Assembly (NCBI GenBank): GCA_023415595.1
Contig: JAEZJW010000163.1
Coordinates: 1-35,854 of the forward strand
From: Bacillota bacterium
Lineage (GTDB): Bacteria; Bacillota; Clostridia; Lachnospirales; Lachnospiraceae
Length of the DNA: 35,854 nucleotides
Direction: 5' to 3'
This document shows positions 1 to 7,898 of this stretch, one piece after another (the stretch's first letter is position 1; every line of letters begins with the position of its first letter). The position numbers and the translations under genes are program-made. The notes under the pieces were generated by a model that was given only the letters and a program-made list of their open reading frames with translations, searched no databases and had not been told where the DNA came from.

Positions 1-970
1 TGATTGCAACTACACCAACAATGTCATTTGCTGAACAACCTCTTGACAGATCGTTCACAGGCTTAGCAATACCCTGGGTAATAGGTCCGTAAGCTTCTGC
101 CTTCGCAAGTCTCTCAACTATTTTATAACCGATGTTACCGGCATCCAGATCGGGGAAAACAAGGACATTAGCCTTACATGCCGCATTACTGCCCGGCGCC
201 TTAGACGCACCAATCTTCGGTACGATTGCTGCATCCAGCTGAAACTCACCATCCAGATTAATCTCAGGATACAATTCCTTTGCAATCCTGGTAGCCTCTA
301 CCACTTTATCCACATCTGCATGCTTTGCACTTCCCTTAGTAGAATGGGACAACATAGCTACTACAGGTTCCTTCTCTACTAAAAGCTCAAAACTCTTGGC
401 ACTGCTGCCTGCAATCGCTGCCAACTCTTCCGAATTGGGATTCTGATTTAGACCACAATCTGCAAATACAAAGGCACCATCAGCGCCATACTCACAATTG
501 GGAACTACCATCAGGAAGAATGCAGATACCAGCTTGGTTCCGGGTGCAGTCTTTAAGATCTGAAGGGCAGGACGTAAGGTATCTGATGTGGAGTGAATCG
601 CTCCGGATACAAGACCATCAGCATTCCCTGTCTTTACCAACATCATACCGAAATAAGGGTAGTCCTTCGTCAGCAGCTCTCTGGCTTCCTCCGGTGTCAT
701 ACCCTTGCTCTTTCTAAGTTCAACAAACTGGTCAATATAAGACTGCAGCTTGTCTGTATTATTAGGGTCTACCACTGTTGCTTTGGACAGATCCAGCCCC
801 TGTGCATTCTTTGCAATTTCTTCGCTGTTGCCGATCAATACGATGTTGGCAACTCCTTCAGCAAGAACGGTATGTGCAGCCTCGAGAACTCTTCTGTCAC
901 TTGTCTCAGGCAACACGATTGTTTTCATGTTATTTCTAGCTCTTTCTTTAATTACATCAATAAATCCCAT
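1..970 (-). CDS. pta: Phosphate acetyltransferase, 3' end cut by window edge
   Basis: Converts acetyl-CoA plus phosphate to acetyl phosphate and CoA, the first step of acetate fermentation with acetate kinase. Read leftwards from an ATG at 970, the frame stays open for 323 codons to the window edge. The N-terminus reads MGFIDVIKERA and the last visible part contains VNDLSRGCSANDIV, the usual C-terminal block of Pta, so only about 5-10 residues are missing. A clear AAGGAG lies 8 bases upstream of the ATG, and a promoter match lies about 70 bp upstream. In clostridia ackA usually follows; it would lie just outside the left edge. Identification is from recognised family sequence. Confidence 0.95.
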   Translation of the reverse strand, partial: MGFIDVIKERARNNMKTIVLPETSDRRVLEAAHTVLAEGVANIVLIGNSEEIAKNAQGLDLSKATVVDPNNTDKLQSYIDQFVELRKSKGMTPEEARELLTKDYPYFGMMLVKTGNADGLVSGAIHSTSDTLRPALQILKTAPGTKLVSAFFLMVVPNCEYGADGAFVFADCGLNQNPNSEELAAIAGSSAKSFELLVEKEPVVAMLSHSTKGSAKHADVDKVVEATRIAKELYPEINLDGEFQLDAAIVPKIGASKAPGSNAACKANVLVFPDLDAGNIGYKIVERLAKAEAYGPITQGIAKPVNDLSRGCSANDIVGVVAI

Positions 971-1039
971 GATGTTTTCTCCTTCCTAACATCTTTATCA
1001 GTAATAGTATGTACATAATTCGTAAAACCCATAAATTTT

Positions 1040-1068
1040 ATTATAGTGCATCCATGCTTTAATAACAA
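1040..1068 (-). promoter_or_regulatory. Predicted sigma-A promoter of pta
   Basis: On the minus strand TTGTTA (1063-1068) and a perfect TATAAT (1040-1045) are separated by exactly 17 bases. The -10 box lies 69 bases upstream of the pta start codon. The -35 box matches consensus at 4 of 6 positions. It faces away from the tmcAL promoter in the same 345-bp intergenic gap (971-1315), which otherwise contains no recognisable gene. Confidence 0.55.
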
Positions 1069-1109
1069 GTATTTTTTGTTAAGTTAGTGACAAAAATGGC
1101 ATCAGATAC

Positions 1110-1138
1110 TTGTCTTTTTTTGGGGCTTCCGATATAAT
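1110..1138 (+). promoter_or_regulatory. Predicted sigma-A promoter of tmcAL
   Basis: TTGTCT (1110-1115) and TATAAT (1133-1138) are separated by 17 bases. This would give a leader of about 170 nt before the tmcAL start. The leader carries a small inverted repeat, CCGGAA (1278-1283) and TTCCGG (1292-1297), just upstream of the ribosome binding site. No known riboswitch could be recognised in it. Confidence 0.55.
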
Positions 1139-1315
1139 CTAGCTATATTATACTGATATCCCCAAATATAGGGTACCACATACATTTACTGCGGTTGAGG
1201 GACATTAAGCCATACAAACTAGTGGAGCCAAAGTATAAATATTATTGGTACTGACTCATATTGGAAAAATAAAAATTCCGGAAGATAATCATTCCGGGGC
1301 AACTCGGAGGATACT

Positions 1316-2653
1316 ATGAAGGTAGCAGGCATCATCGTGGAATATAATCCATTCCACAACGGCCACAAATATCATATTGAAGAAGCCAGAAGACTGACCG
1401 GAGCAGATTACGTTATTGCAGTAATGAGCGGCAATTTCGTTCAGAGGGGAACCCCTGCTATCATAGACAAATATAACCGTACCAGAATGGCTCTGAAGAA
1501 CGGTGTGGATCTCGTGCTGGAGCTGCCGGTCTGCTATGCAACCGGAAGTGCGGAATACTTCGCCATGGGCGCAGTATCCATCCTTGACAAGCTTGGAATC
1601 GTAGATTATCTGTGCTTCGGAAGTGAATGCGGGGACATAGCTTTGCTGGAGGAAACTGCAGGGCTACTGCTTAAGGCACCGGAGCTATATGATGAAAAGC
1701 TATTTTCTTATGTGAAGGAAGGCTTAACCTATCCTGCTGCAAGAGCAAAGGCAGTGGAGCATATCTATCATTCCTCCGGAGACAAGGCTGCCTACGAGAA
1801 GATCGCTGCTGTACTTTCTGAGCCGAATAATATTCTTGGCCTGGAGTATATGAAAGCTCTGACTAAGCTCTCTTCTTCCATTACACCGATAACAATAACC
1901 AGACAAGCTGCTCACTATCACGAGGAAACCCTTACCGATCAGAAACCGGAGACTGCACTTATTTATCAGATCTTTCCCGTGAAGTTGCAGGAGGAGGACG
2001 ATAATGACGGCGAAGTGATCAGTTCCGCCACTGCAATAAGATATGCTCTGCAATCTACGGACAATGTATTTGGGTTATCCAGGGTACGAAGCAGTGTACC
2101 GGAGGATGTATATGAGCTCCTGACAGAACACTACTATAAATCCTATCCCATCACGGAAGAGGATTTTGCACAAATACTGATCTATAAACTATTATCGGAA
2201 AGCAGCACTTCTCTTGCTTCCTATGTAGATATCAGCCCGGATCTGGCTGACCGATTAATGAATATTCAGAACACCTACTTAAGTATTGCTGAGCTGACGA
2301 AGCAGATCAAGACAAGAAATGTGACCCACACCAGGATTAACCGTGCTCTTGCACATCTGCTTCTTAATATTAAGGCTGATGCCATAAAAGATTACCTCGG
2401 AAACGGCTGTTCCTTCTATGCAAGGGTTCTGGGCTTAAAGAGGTCCTCCTCCCATCTTCTCCGAAGAATCACCGATATCGACCATATCCCTGTCATAACA
2501 AAGGTTACGAAGGCTGATACCCAGCTGGAGCCCTTAGGCAGGCAAATGCTTGCTGAGGATATCTTTGCAGCTCATATCTATAATCAGGCAGTTTATAGGA
2601 AGTATAATACAGCCATATTAAACGAGTATAAACATGGGATCGTCATAATGTAA
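1316..2653 (+). CDS. tmcAL: tRNA(Met) cytidine acetate ligase (YlbM/TmcAL family)
   Basis: Members of this family activate acetate with ATP and form N4-acetylcytidine at the wobble position of elongator tRNA-Met. The 445-residue product has the usual family length. The nucleotidyltransferase signature NPFHNGH is at residues 11-17, and SGNFVQRG, typical of the family, is at about 38-45. CGGAGG lies 5 bases before the ATG. It is expressed divergently from pta. The pairing is sensible, since the enzyme consumes acetate directly, but the neighbourhood is also a common one in Lachnospiraceae. Older annotations call it nucleotidyltransferase YlbM. The family assignment is firm; the substrate follows from the family. 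Confidence 0.93.
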   Translation: MKVAGIIVEYNPFHNGHKYHIEEARRLTGADYVIAVMSGNFVQRGTPAIIDKYNRTRMALKNGVDLVLELPVCYATGSAEYFAMGAVSILDKLGIVDYLCFGSECGDIALLEETAGLLLKAPELYDEKLFSYVKEGLTYPAARAKAVEHIYHSSGDKAAYEKIAAVLSEPNNILGLEYMKALTKLSSSITPITITRQAAHYHEETLTDQKPETALIYQIFPVKLQEEDDNDGEVISSATAIRYALQSTDNVFGLSRVRSSVPEDVYELLTEHYYKSYPITEEDFAQILIYKLLSESSTSLASYVDISPDLADRLMNIQNTYLSIAELTKQIKTRNVTHTRINRALAHLLLNIKADAIKDYLGNGCSFYARVLGLKRSSSHLLRRITDIDHIPVITKVTKADTQLEPLGRQMLAEDIFAAHIYNQAVYRKYNTAILNEYKHGIVIM

Positions 2654-2779
2654 TCCAGTGATGATCTTGATATAGCAGTTAACTAATAAGCATCGCACCT
2701 TTACCGACAGATCAAGATAATTCTCTATTGTGTGGCATAACGGTTATGAAAAATGATATAAGAAAGAGACGGTAGCTTT

Positions 2780-3184
2780 ATGGATAACAAGAACAGAGCA
2801 TCTGCTCCAAAGGATTACGAATCGGATTACTGCCACATCACGTATCTATCACACGAAAAGGCAGTCCTGCTCACCTGGAAGAAGTTCTGCTGCGGCGAGG
2901 ATTACCGTAAGCCGGTGCTCCATGCGTTGAAGCTCTTACAAGAATATGATGGAAGCAATTTTATCGTCGATGCCAGAAATGGCTTTGAAGATGAGAAAGC
3001 GGACGTGGAATGGGCTTTCACGGAATTCATTCCCCAGATGGCTAAGACCAGGTGTAAAACCGTCACCTTCATTATGAATGAAGTCAATGAGATCGAGGGT
3101 GAAATGGACAAGTGGACGAGGGAATTCTCAAAGTATTTTACGGTTCACAGAGTGTCCTCCTTAGAGGCTGCATTTTGCATCTAA
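2780..3184 (+). CDS. Small soluble protein, possible STAS/SpoIIAA-like fold
   Basis: This 134-residue protein has no signal peptide or membrane segment. The alternation of short hydrophobic strands (AVLLTW, NFIVDARNGF, TVTFIMNEV) with amphipathic helices resembles STAS or SpoIIAA-like single-domain proteins. The motif IVDARNGF followed by an acidic helix and FIMNEVNEIEGEMD seems typical of a small family in Lachnospiraceae. This is a resemblance, not a confirmed domain call. The ribosome binding site is weak (AGAGACGG). It follows tmcAL by about 125 bp and is followed by a strong terminator at 3236. Function unknown. Confidence 0.7.
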   Translation: MDNKNRASAPKDYESDYCHITYLSHEKAVLLTWKKFCCGEDYRKPVLHALKLLQEYDGSNFIVDARNGFEDEKADVEWAFTEFIPQMAKTRCKTVTFIMNEVNEIEGEMDKWTREFSKYFTVHRVSSLEAAFCI

Positions 3185-3235
3185 TTCAAGCAATATGATT
3201 TTGTCCTCATGATCCAGTATAGATAGACGTACATC

Positions 3236-3270
3236 AAAAAGATATCAAGCAATCGCCTGATATCTTTTAT
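3236..3270 (+). terminator. Rho-independent terminator after the 2780-3184 gene
   Basis: An 11-bp perfect stem, AAAAGATATCA (3237-3247) with TGATATCTTTT (3258-3268), has a 10-nt loop and is followed by a T-rich tail. The A-rich 5' side means it could also work in the other direction. Confidence 0.8.
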
Positions 3271-3331
3271 TATACTTTCAGTTCATACGAATACCTCATC
3301 AAACTACAATAATATCCATACTTAATAACTT

Positions 3332-3803
3332 AGCTGATGAACCGGTTGCAATAAGAGTATATCCCGCAATGGTCACAAAGTAAATAACTGGGCAGGTTCC
3401 GGTCGGTTAACGGTACATGTTTTATGAGCCTGATAACAACCTTCTTGTAAAAGACTTAGTCGTATAGAGGTTTTGCATATCAACGTATAACAATAACCGG
3501 GGTAGTGCCATCGCTGTCCACGGAGAAGTTTCCTGTGCAAGTATGCACCTGTCAGTGGCCGCCTGTTTCAATAAGGCGGCACTGGTGCGACTGGAGCAGG
3601 AAATCTTTCTCCGGGGATAATGGTGGTACTGCCCCGGTTTTCTTAACACTACTTATGCAAAACCTGATAAGCTATCTTCCCTTGCAGAAAGGTTGTTGAA
3701 AGGCTCAAAAATACAATCCTGTTACCGGACCGGATCTACCCGGCCTCATCAAATGAATCCATTGCGTCCACTACCCTTACTCTACAACCCTACTTCATCA
3801 GCT
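3332..3803. repeat. Very long imperfect palindrome (two arms of about 230 bp)
   Basis: The gap between 3185 and 3789 has no credible gene, but almost all of it forms one inverted repeat. The left arm (3332-3564) aligns with the reverse complement of the right arm (3574-3803) over its whole length with small gaps. Perfectly paired blocks include AGCTGATGAA (3332-3341 with 3794-3803), CGCAATGG (3365-3372 with 3759-3766), GAGCCT (3426-3431 with 3701-3706), AACAACCTT (3435-3443 with 3689-3697) and AGGTTTTGCATA (3468-3479 with 3654-3665). The loop is 9 nt (3565-3573). The right end covers the last four sense codons and the stop codon of pepF. A trinucleotide CTT flanks both ends (3329-3331, 3804-3806), a possible but weak target duplication. 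It could be a MITE-like palindromic element or a long hairpin RNA locus. Confidence 0.85.
3496..3644 (+). ncRNA. Candidate structured RNA with built-in terminator (core of the palindrome)
   Basis: The centre of the palindrome folds well as a plus-strand RNA. P1 is 18 bp (3496-3513 with 3621-3638). A 7x7 internal loop follows (3514-3520, 3614-3620). P2 is 8 bp (3521-3528 with 3606-3613), stacked with a perfect 7-bp P3 (3529-3535 with 3597-3603). An apical stem-loop spans 3553-3564 with 3574-3584. The 3' strand of P1 runs directly into TTTTCTT, as in an intrinsic terminator. All four non-Watson-Crick positions in P1 are G-U in the plus-strand RNA and would be A-C mismatches in the minus-strand RNA. 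The overall shape is loosely 6S-like, but no known family signature was recognised. No convincing promoter was found just upstream. Confidence 0.45.
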
Positions 3804-5595
3804 CTTCCATCTGATCTAACAGTTCTTTGAACAGAGCCAGGGCCTGGTTTACCGGCTCCTTCGTGCTCATGTCAACTCCGGCTCCCTTCAGAAGCTCAAT
3901 CGGATAGTTAGAACTGCCGCTGCTTAAGAAGCGGATATAATCCTCCACGGCGGGCTTTCCTTCCGATAGGATCCTTCTGGACAGTGCGATGGCTGCCGAA
4001 TACCCTGTTGCATACTGATAGACATAGAAAGCATTATAGAAGTGAGGAATTCTTGCCCATTCCATATCGATCTCCGGATCGATCACGATATCTTTACCAA
4101 AGTAAGCCACATTCAGATCATGGTAGATCTTACACAGGGCATCCGCAGTCAGACTCTCTCCCTGCTCCACCATCCGATGGGTAATCATCTCAAACTCCGC
4201 GAACATCGTCTGACGGAACAGCGTTCCTTTGAACTTCTCCAGGAAATGATTGATCAGGTATGCCTTCTGCTTCTTGTCCTCCGTGGTCTTTAACATATGG
4301 TCGATCAGCAGTGCCTCGTTGCAGGTGGAGGCCACCTCAGCTACGAAGATTTTATAACCTGCATAGACATAGGGCTGGGTCCTGTCCGATAAATAGCTGT
4401 GAATCGCATGTCCCATCTCATGAGCCAGGGTAAATACATTATTCAGAGTCTCGTTATAGTTTAACAGGACATAGGGATGGGTGCCGTAGGCTCCCCAGGA
4501 ATATGCTCCGCTTCGTTTATTCTCATTCTCATAGATATCGATCCAGCGGTTCTGATAACCCTCCTCCAGAATCTTATGATACTCTAGGCCCAGGGGTTCT
4601 AAACCCTTAGCTACGATATCCTTCGCTTCCTCAAAGGGAATCTCCATCTTGATATCCTGTACAAGAGGGGCATACAGATCATACATATGAAGCTCAGGAA
4701 GGCCAAGCAATTTCTTCCTGATGGCAACATAACGATGCATCTGTTCCATATTATCATGAACCGCGGAAATCAGGTTCGTATAGACTTCTACCGGAATATT
4801 GGCACCATCTAGCGCCTTTTCCAGGGTGGATTCATATTTTCTGGTCTTAGCAAAGAAGGATTCCTGCTTTACATTGGCGCTGAAAGCAGAAGCCAGGGTA
4901 TTCTTAAAGCTTCCGAAGGTAGCATATACTCCTTCGAAGGCTTCCTTTCTTACTCTGCGGTCACTGCTTTCCAATAGCTGTCCATATCTTCCGTGGGTGA
5001 TTCTGACCAGCTCATCGTTCTCGTCCTTGATCTCCGGGAATTTTATATCAGCATTGTTGAACATCGAGAAGATGCTTTCCGCAGCTTCAGCGATTTCTCC
5101 GGCGTCTGCCAGCAAGCTTTCCATCTCGGCAGACAGGATGTGGGGCTTTAATCTTAGAATATCCTTTAAGTTAAAATCGTAGAGCTTCAGCTCCTCATTC
5201 TCAGCCTTGAACTGTACCAGAGTATCCTCCGGGATCGTGAGTATCTCCGGTGTGGCAAATGCCATGGCGGAATTCACTTGTACGGATAGCATATTTGCCT
5301 TATTGGATAGATCCTGATAAACTGCATTACCGGTATCCTCATGATATTTCTGGTTCGCATAGACATATACCCGCTCCATCGTCCTTCCGACCTCATCTGA
5401 TAACTTCAGGAAGCTGAGCAGTATCTCACCTGATTTCGCAAGTCTTCCCTGATACTCAGCCAGTTTCGGAAGTAAGGCTTTTACCTGATCAAACTCCTGC
5501 TGCCATTGTTCATCCGCAGCATATAGATCCTCAATCGCCCAGGTAAATTGTTTCTCGACTTCATTCCTTTTCGGTAATTTCGTGTTTTTAGCCAT
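3790..5595 (-). CDS. pepF: Oligoendopeptidase F (M3B zinc metallopeptidase)
   Basis: A cytoplasmic zinc peptidase that cleaves short peptides, generally 7-17 residues long in characterised members. The product has 601 residues, the normal family length. The zinc motif HEMGH is at 392-396, and the third ligand is probably Glu420 in FVAEVAST. ATG at 5595 has AAAGGAG upstream. It is transcribed away from ylbJ across a gap of about 105 bp. Its final codons and TAG stop lie inside the right arm of the long palindrome, so its mRNA would run into that hairpin. No conventional terminator was seen between the stop and the palindrome. Confidence 0.95.
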   Translation of the reverse strand: MAKNTKLPKRNEVEKQFTWAIEDLYAADEQWQQEFDQVKALLPKLAEYQGRLAKSGEILLSFLKLSDEVGRTMERVYVYANQKYHEDTGNAVYQDLSNKANMLSVQVNSAMAFATPEILTIPEDTLVQFKAENEELKLYDFNLKDILRLKPHILSAEMESLLADAGEIAEAAESIFSMFNNADIKFPEIKDENDELVRITHGRYGQLLESSDRRVRKEAFEGVYATFGSFKNTLASAFSANVKQESFFAKTRKYESTLEKALDGANIPVEVYTNLISAVHDNMEQMHRYVAIRKKLLGLPELHMYDLYAPLVQDIKMEIPFEEAKDIVAKGLEPLGLEYHKILEEGYQNRWIDIYENENKRSGAYSWGAYGTHPYVLLNYNETLNNVFTLAHEMGHAIHSYLSDRTQPYVYAGYKIFVAEVASTCNEALLIDHMLKTTEDKKQKAYLINHFLEKFKGTLFRQTMFAEFEMITHRMVEQGESLTADALCKIYHDLNVAYFGKDIVIDPEIDMEWARIPHFYNAFYVYQYATGYSAAIALSRRILSEGKPAVEDYIRFLSSGSSNYPIELLKGAGVDMSTKEPVNQALALFKELLDQMEELMK

Positions 5596-5700
5596 TTAAG
5601 CATCTCCTTTTGCCCTTTTCCATTAATATATGAATACTTTGAATAAACTTGTATCTCATCCAATAAATTATAGTAACCGACCTTCTTTAAGGAGTTCTCA

Positions 5701-6732
5701 ATGTCCCTGGTCAAATATAAAAATAAAGCAATCAAAGGAGCTATCCTGCTATTCTTTCTCCTGATTTTCCTGTTCCCCTATGCATCCTACCAAGGGGCAA
5801 GCTCCGGACTGCTGCTCTGGTTTTTGAATGTACTTCCCAACCTGCTGCCCTTTATCATAATCTCTAATTTGATGATCCGGTTAAATATCGCAGGTCAGAT
5901 CAGCCGCTTCCTATATCCGGTTCTGGGAAGACTGTTCCGGTTAAGCCATGATGGCTGCTACCCATTACTCTTAGGCTTCCTGTCCGGTATCCCGATGGGT
6001 GCCAAATCCTCTGCTGATCTGGTCAATGAGAAGAGAATCAGCCGGGAAGAAGGTAACTTCCTTCTCAGTATGTGCAACAATGCCAGTCCGGTATTTATCA
6101 TGAATTATATTGCAATCAATCAATTAAAGCTTCCCCGATTCAGACTGCCGCTATTCGTTATCGTTTACAGCTCCTCCATCATCAGTGCCTTGATCTATCG
6201 CTATGTACATAACAAAATGAAAAATCCATCACAAACAGATGCAAAGGGAAACGGCGAAAAAGGTCTTACTCTTCGGGCAACTGCATTACAGGCAGCTAAT
6301 CTTCCGCCGGCAGCAGTAACGGAACAGCGCCCGAAATCTGTCCGTTTTACCTTTGACATGGTGGATCACTCCATCATGAATGGTTTCGAGGTTATTACAA
6401 AGATCGGCGGGTATATCATCCTTTTTTCCATCCTTGCGCAAATCATCAATGAGACCTTACCTGCAATCGGAATTCTGAAAGCTTCCTTCATGGGCGTTCT
6501 GGAGATTACTACCGGAATTAACCAGATCTGTAAGCTTCAGATAGGAAGCAGCATAAAAATAGTCCTGGCTGCAGTGCTAACCTCCTTCGGTGGTTTTTCC
6601 GGTATGGCTCAAACCAAGAGTGTACTGGGAGACTCGGGACTATCTATAAAATCTTATTTTCTCGTTAAATTATTCAATGCCTTCGTAACATTTACGATTA
6701 CCATGTTCTATGTAACCTTACTACGAAATTAG
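5701..6732 (+). CDS. ylbJ: Sporulation integral membrane protein YlbJ
   Basis: A polytopic membrane protein of the nucleoside-recognition/gate-like family. In Bacillus, YlbJ is a sporulation protein needed for heat-resistant spores. The 343-residue product has an N-terminal hydrophobic segment (about 12-30), several more helices, and the characteristic block around GFLSGIPMGAKSSADLV followed by MCNNASPVFIMNY. A hydrophilic stretch at about 175-215 separates two membrane halves. AAGGAG lies 6 bases before the ATG. Its neighbours coaD and rsmD recall the Bacillus ylbH-ylbI-ylbJ order, although here ylbJ is on the opposite strand and converges on the next gene with a 4-bp stop-stop overlap. No certain sporulation sigma-factor promoter was found upstream. 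Confidence 0.88.
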   Translation: MSLVKYKNKAIKGAILLFFLLIFLFPYASYQGASSGLLLWFLNVLPNLLPFIIISNLMIRLNIAGQISRFLYPVLGRLFRLSHDGCYPLLLGFLSGIPMGAKSSADLVNEKRISREEGNFLLSMCNNASPVFIMNYIAINQLKLPRFRLPLFVIVYSSSIISALIYRYVHNKMKNPSQTDAKGNGEKGLTLRATALQAANLPPAAVTEQRPKSVRFTFDMVDHSIMNGFEVITKIGGYIILFSILAQIINETLPAIGILKASFMGVLEITTGINQICKLQIGSSIKIVLAAVLTSFGGFSGMAQTKSVLGDSGLSIKSYFLVKLFNAFVTFTITMFYVTLLRN

Positions 6733-7370
6733 TTAACGTCATTTAAGAAGGTATTCTCGTCGAAATCAAAATCTTCATCCTGATAGGTATTACCGGCAAT
6801 CGTATCTGCTGTCTTCTCCTGGGGATACAGCTGCTCGCTTAACTCCCTCTTATTATGGCTGATGATATCAAGACTGTTTCTTAAGGTACCGATGAAATTA
6901 TCATACTTGGATAAAGCATTCTCATAAGCACCTGCCACCACACGTTCCACCTCAGATAAAACCTCGTTGGAATACACCAGCGCGCCTGTTCTGATCTGGT
7001 CAGCTTCTTCCCCGGCTTCCCTGCGCAGCCTGTCTGCCTCCTGGGAAGCCTGCATAATCATCTCATTGGCTTCATAGTAAGCCTGCTGCATAATCTCGTG
7101 CTCATTCAGAAGCTCTTTGGCCTTCTCCCTGGTCTGCACAAGAATTCCTTCTGCCTTACTCTCTGCATCTGCAATAATCGCATCCCTGTTAGAGATAATC
7201 TTCTGATAGCGCTTGATTTCATCCGGAGTCCGCAGTCTCAGCTCATCCAGTAAATCATACAGCTCGTCCTTCGGTACAATAACCTTGGTGCTTGACAATG
7301 GCTGCATCCTGCAGCTTTCAACGAATTCATAAATGTCCTCAATTAACTGTTCAATTCTGCTTGCTCCCAT
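6729..7370 (-). CDS. Coiled-coil protein, ATP synthase subunit B/DivIVA-like, unknown role
   Basis: The 213-residue product is almost entirely charged and helical, with long heptad-like stretches (EREKAKELLNEHEIMQQAY region, then EADRLRREAGEEADQIR). It has no membrane segment. The C-terminus is acidic (DEDFDFDENTF). Such proteins are often annotated as ATPase or V-type ATPase subunit H-like from coiled-coil similarity alone, so no enzyme activity should be inferred. I chose the ATG at 7370, which starts MGASRIEQLIEDIYEF, because AAGGAG lies just upstream; the frame is open further back into coaD. Only one base separates it from the coaD stop, so it is probably co-translated with coaD. DivIVA-like scaffolding is one possibility. 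Confidence 0.8.
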   Translation of the reverse strand: MGASRIEQLIEDIYEFVESCRMQPLSSTKVIVPKDELYDLLDELRLRTPDEIKRYQKIISNRDAIIADAESKAEGILVQTREKAKELLNEHEIMQQAYYEANEMIMQASQEADRLRREAGEEADQIRTGALVYSNEVLSEVERVVAGAYENALSKYDNFIGTLRNSLDIISHNKRELSEQLYPQEKTADTIAGNTYQDEDFDFDENTFLNDVN

Positions 7371-7371
7371 T

Positions 7372-7872
7372 TCAAACACTCCTTGTAATATTATATTTAT
7401 CGTATACGGACTGCACAATGCTCTTTGGAACAAATTGCCTGATGTCACCGCCATAGCTGGCGATTTCCCTCACTGCACTGGAGCTTAGGTAGGAATACTC
7501 TACACTGGTGGTAAAGAATATGGTATCTATACTCGGATTCAATTTATGGTTCATCTGGGCAATCTGCAGCTCATACTCAAAATCTGTGACAGCCCGGAAA
7601 CCTCTTACTATCAGGGTAGCATCCTTCTGCTTGGCAAAGTCCACCAACAGGCCATCAAACGCCTCAACCTTAACATGGGATAATTCCGGATATGCTCGGA
7701 TCACCCGCTCGATTAACTCAACCCGTTCCTCCGCAGTGAACAGCGGTCTCTTAGAGCTGTTCCGGAGCACACCAATTGTCAGCTGATCCACCAAACCGGA
7801 GGCCCGGATAATAATATCAAGATGTCCAAGTGTAATCGGGTCAAAACTTCCGGGGTATATTCCTATTTTCAT
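7372..7872 (-). CDS. coaD: Phosphopantetheine adenylyltransferase
   Basis: Transfers AMP from ATP to 4'-phosphopantetheine to give dephospho-CoA, the penultimate step of coenzyme A synthesis. The 166-residue product is full length. The N-terminal nucleotidyltransferase motif is GSFDPITLGH (residues 8-17), and the C-terminal SSSAVRE corresponds to the conserved ISSTxVR motif. RGFR of the pantetheine-binding region is also present. The start has AAAGGAA upstream. It sits directly after rsmD (26-bp gap) in an operon with the coiled-coil gene, an arrangement shared with Bacillus and most clostridia. Confidence 0.97.
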   Translation of the reverse strand: MKIGIYPGSFDPITLGHLDIIIRASGLVDQLTIGVLRNSSKRPLFTAEERVELIERVIRAYPELSHVKVEAFDGLLVDFAKQKDATLIVRGFRAVTDFEYELQIAQMNHKLNPSIDTIFFTTSVEYSYLSSSAVREIASYGGDIRQFVPKSIVQSVYDKYNITRSV

Positions 7873-7898
7873 CTTATTCCTTTCCTATGGCATGTCCA

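Noticed and set aside
1139..1315. Possible riboswitch in the tmcAL leader
   Set aside because: Only one 6-bp stem was seen and no known aptamer signature or terminator.
2654..2725. ATCTTGAT / ATCAAGAT inverted repeat after tmcAL
   Set aside because: The 8-bp AT-rich stem has a loop of nearly 40 nt and no U tract, so it was not called a terminator.
3617..3636. Resemblance to the T-box motif (TGGTGGTAC then GC-rich sequence)
   Set aside because: The match is partial, it lies in the 3' strand of the closing stem rather than in an antiterminator, there is no Stem I and no aminoacyl-tRNA or amino-acid gene follows.
3422..3699. Open frames on both strands within the long palindrome (75 and 64 codons)
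   Set aside because: They lie in paired hairpin sequence, have no ribosome binding site and no protein-like composition.
4799..5182. 127-codon plus-strand frame opposite pepF
   Set aside because: Antisense shadow of a clearly conserved gene; no start signals.
5596..5700. Sigma-E promoter for ylbJ (CATCCAAT near 5660)
   Set aside because: The -10-like sequence is close to consensus but no -35 element lies at the right distance.
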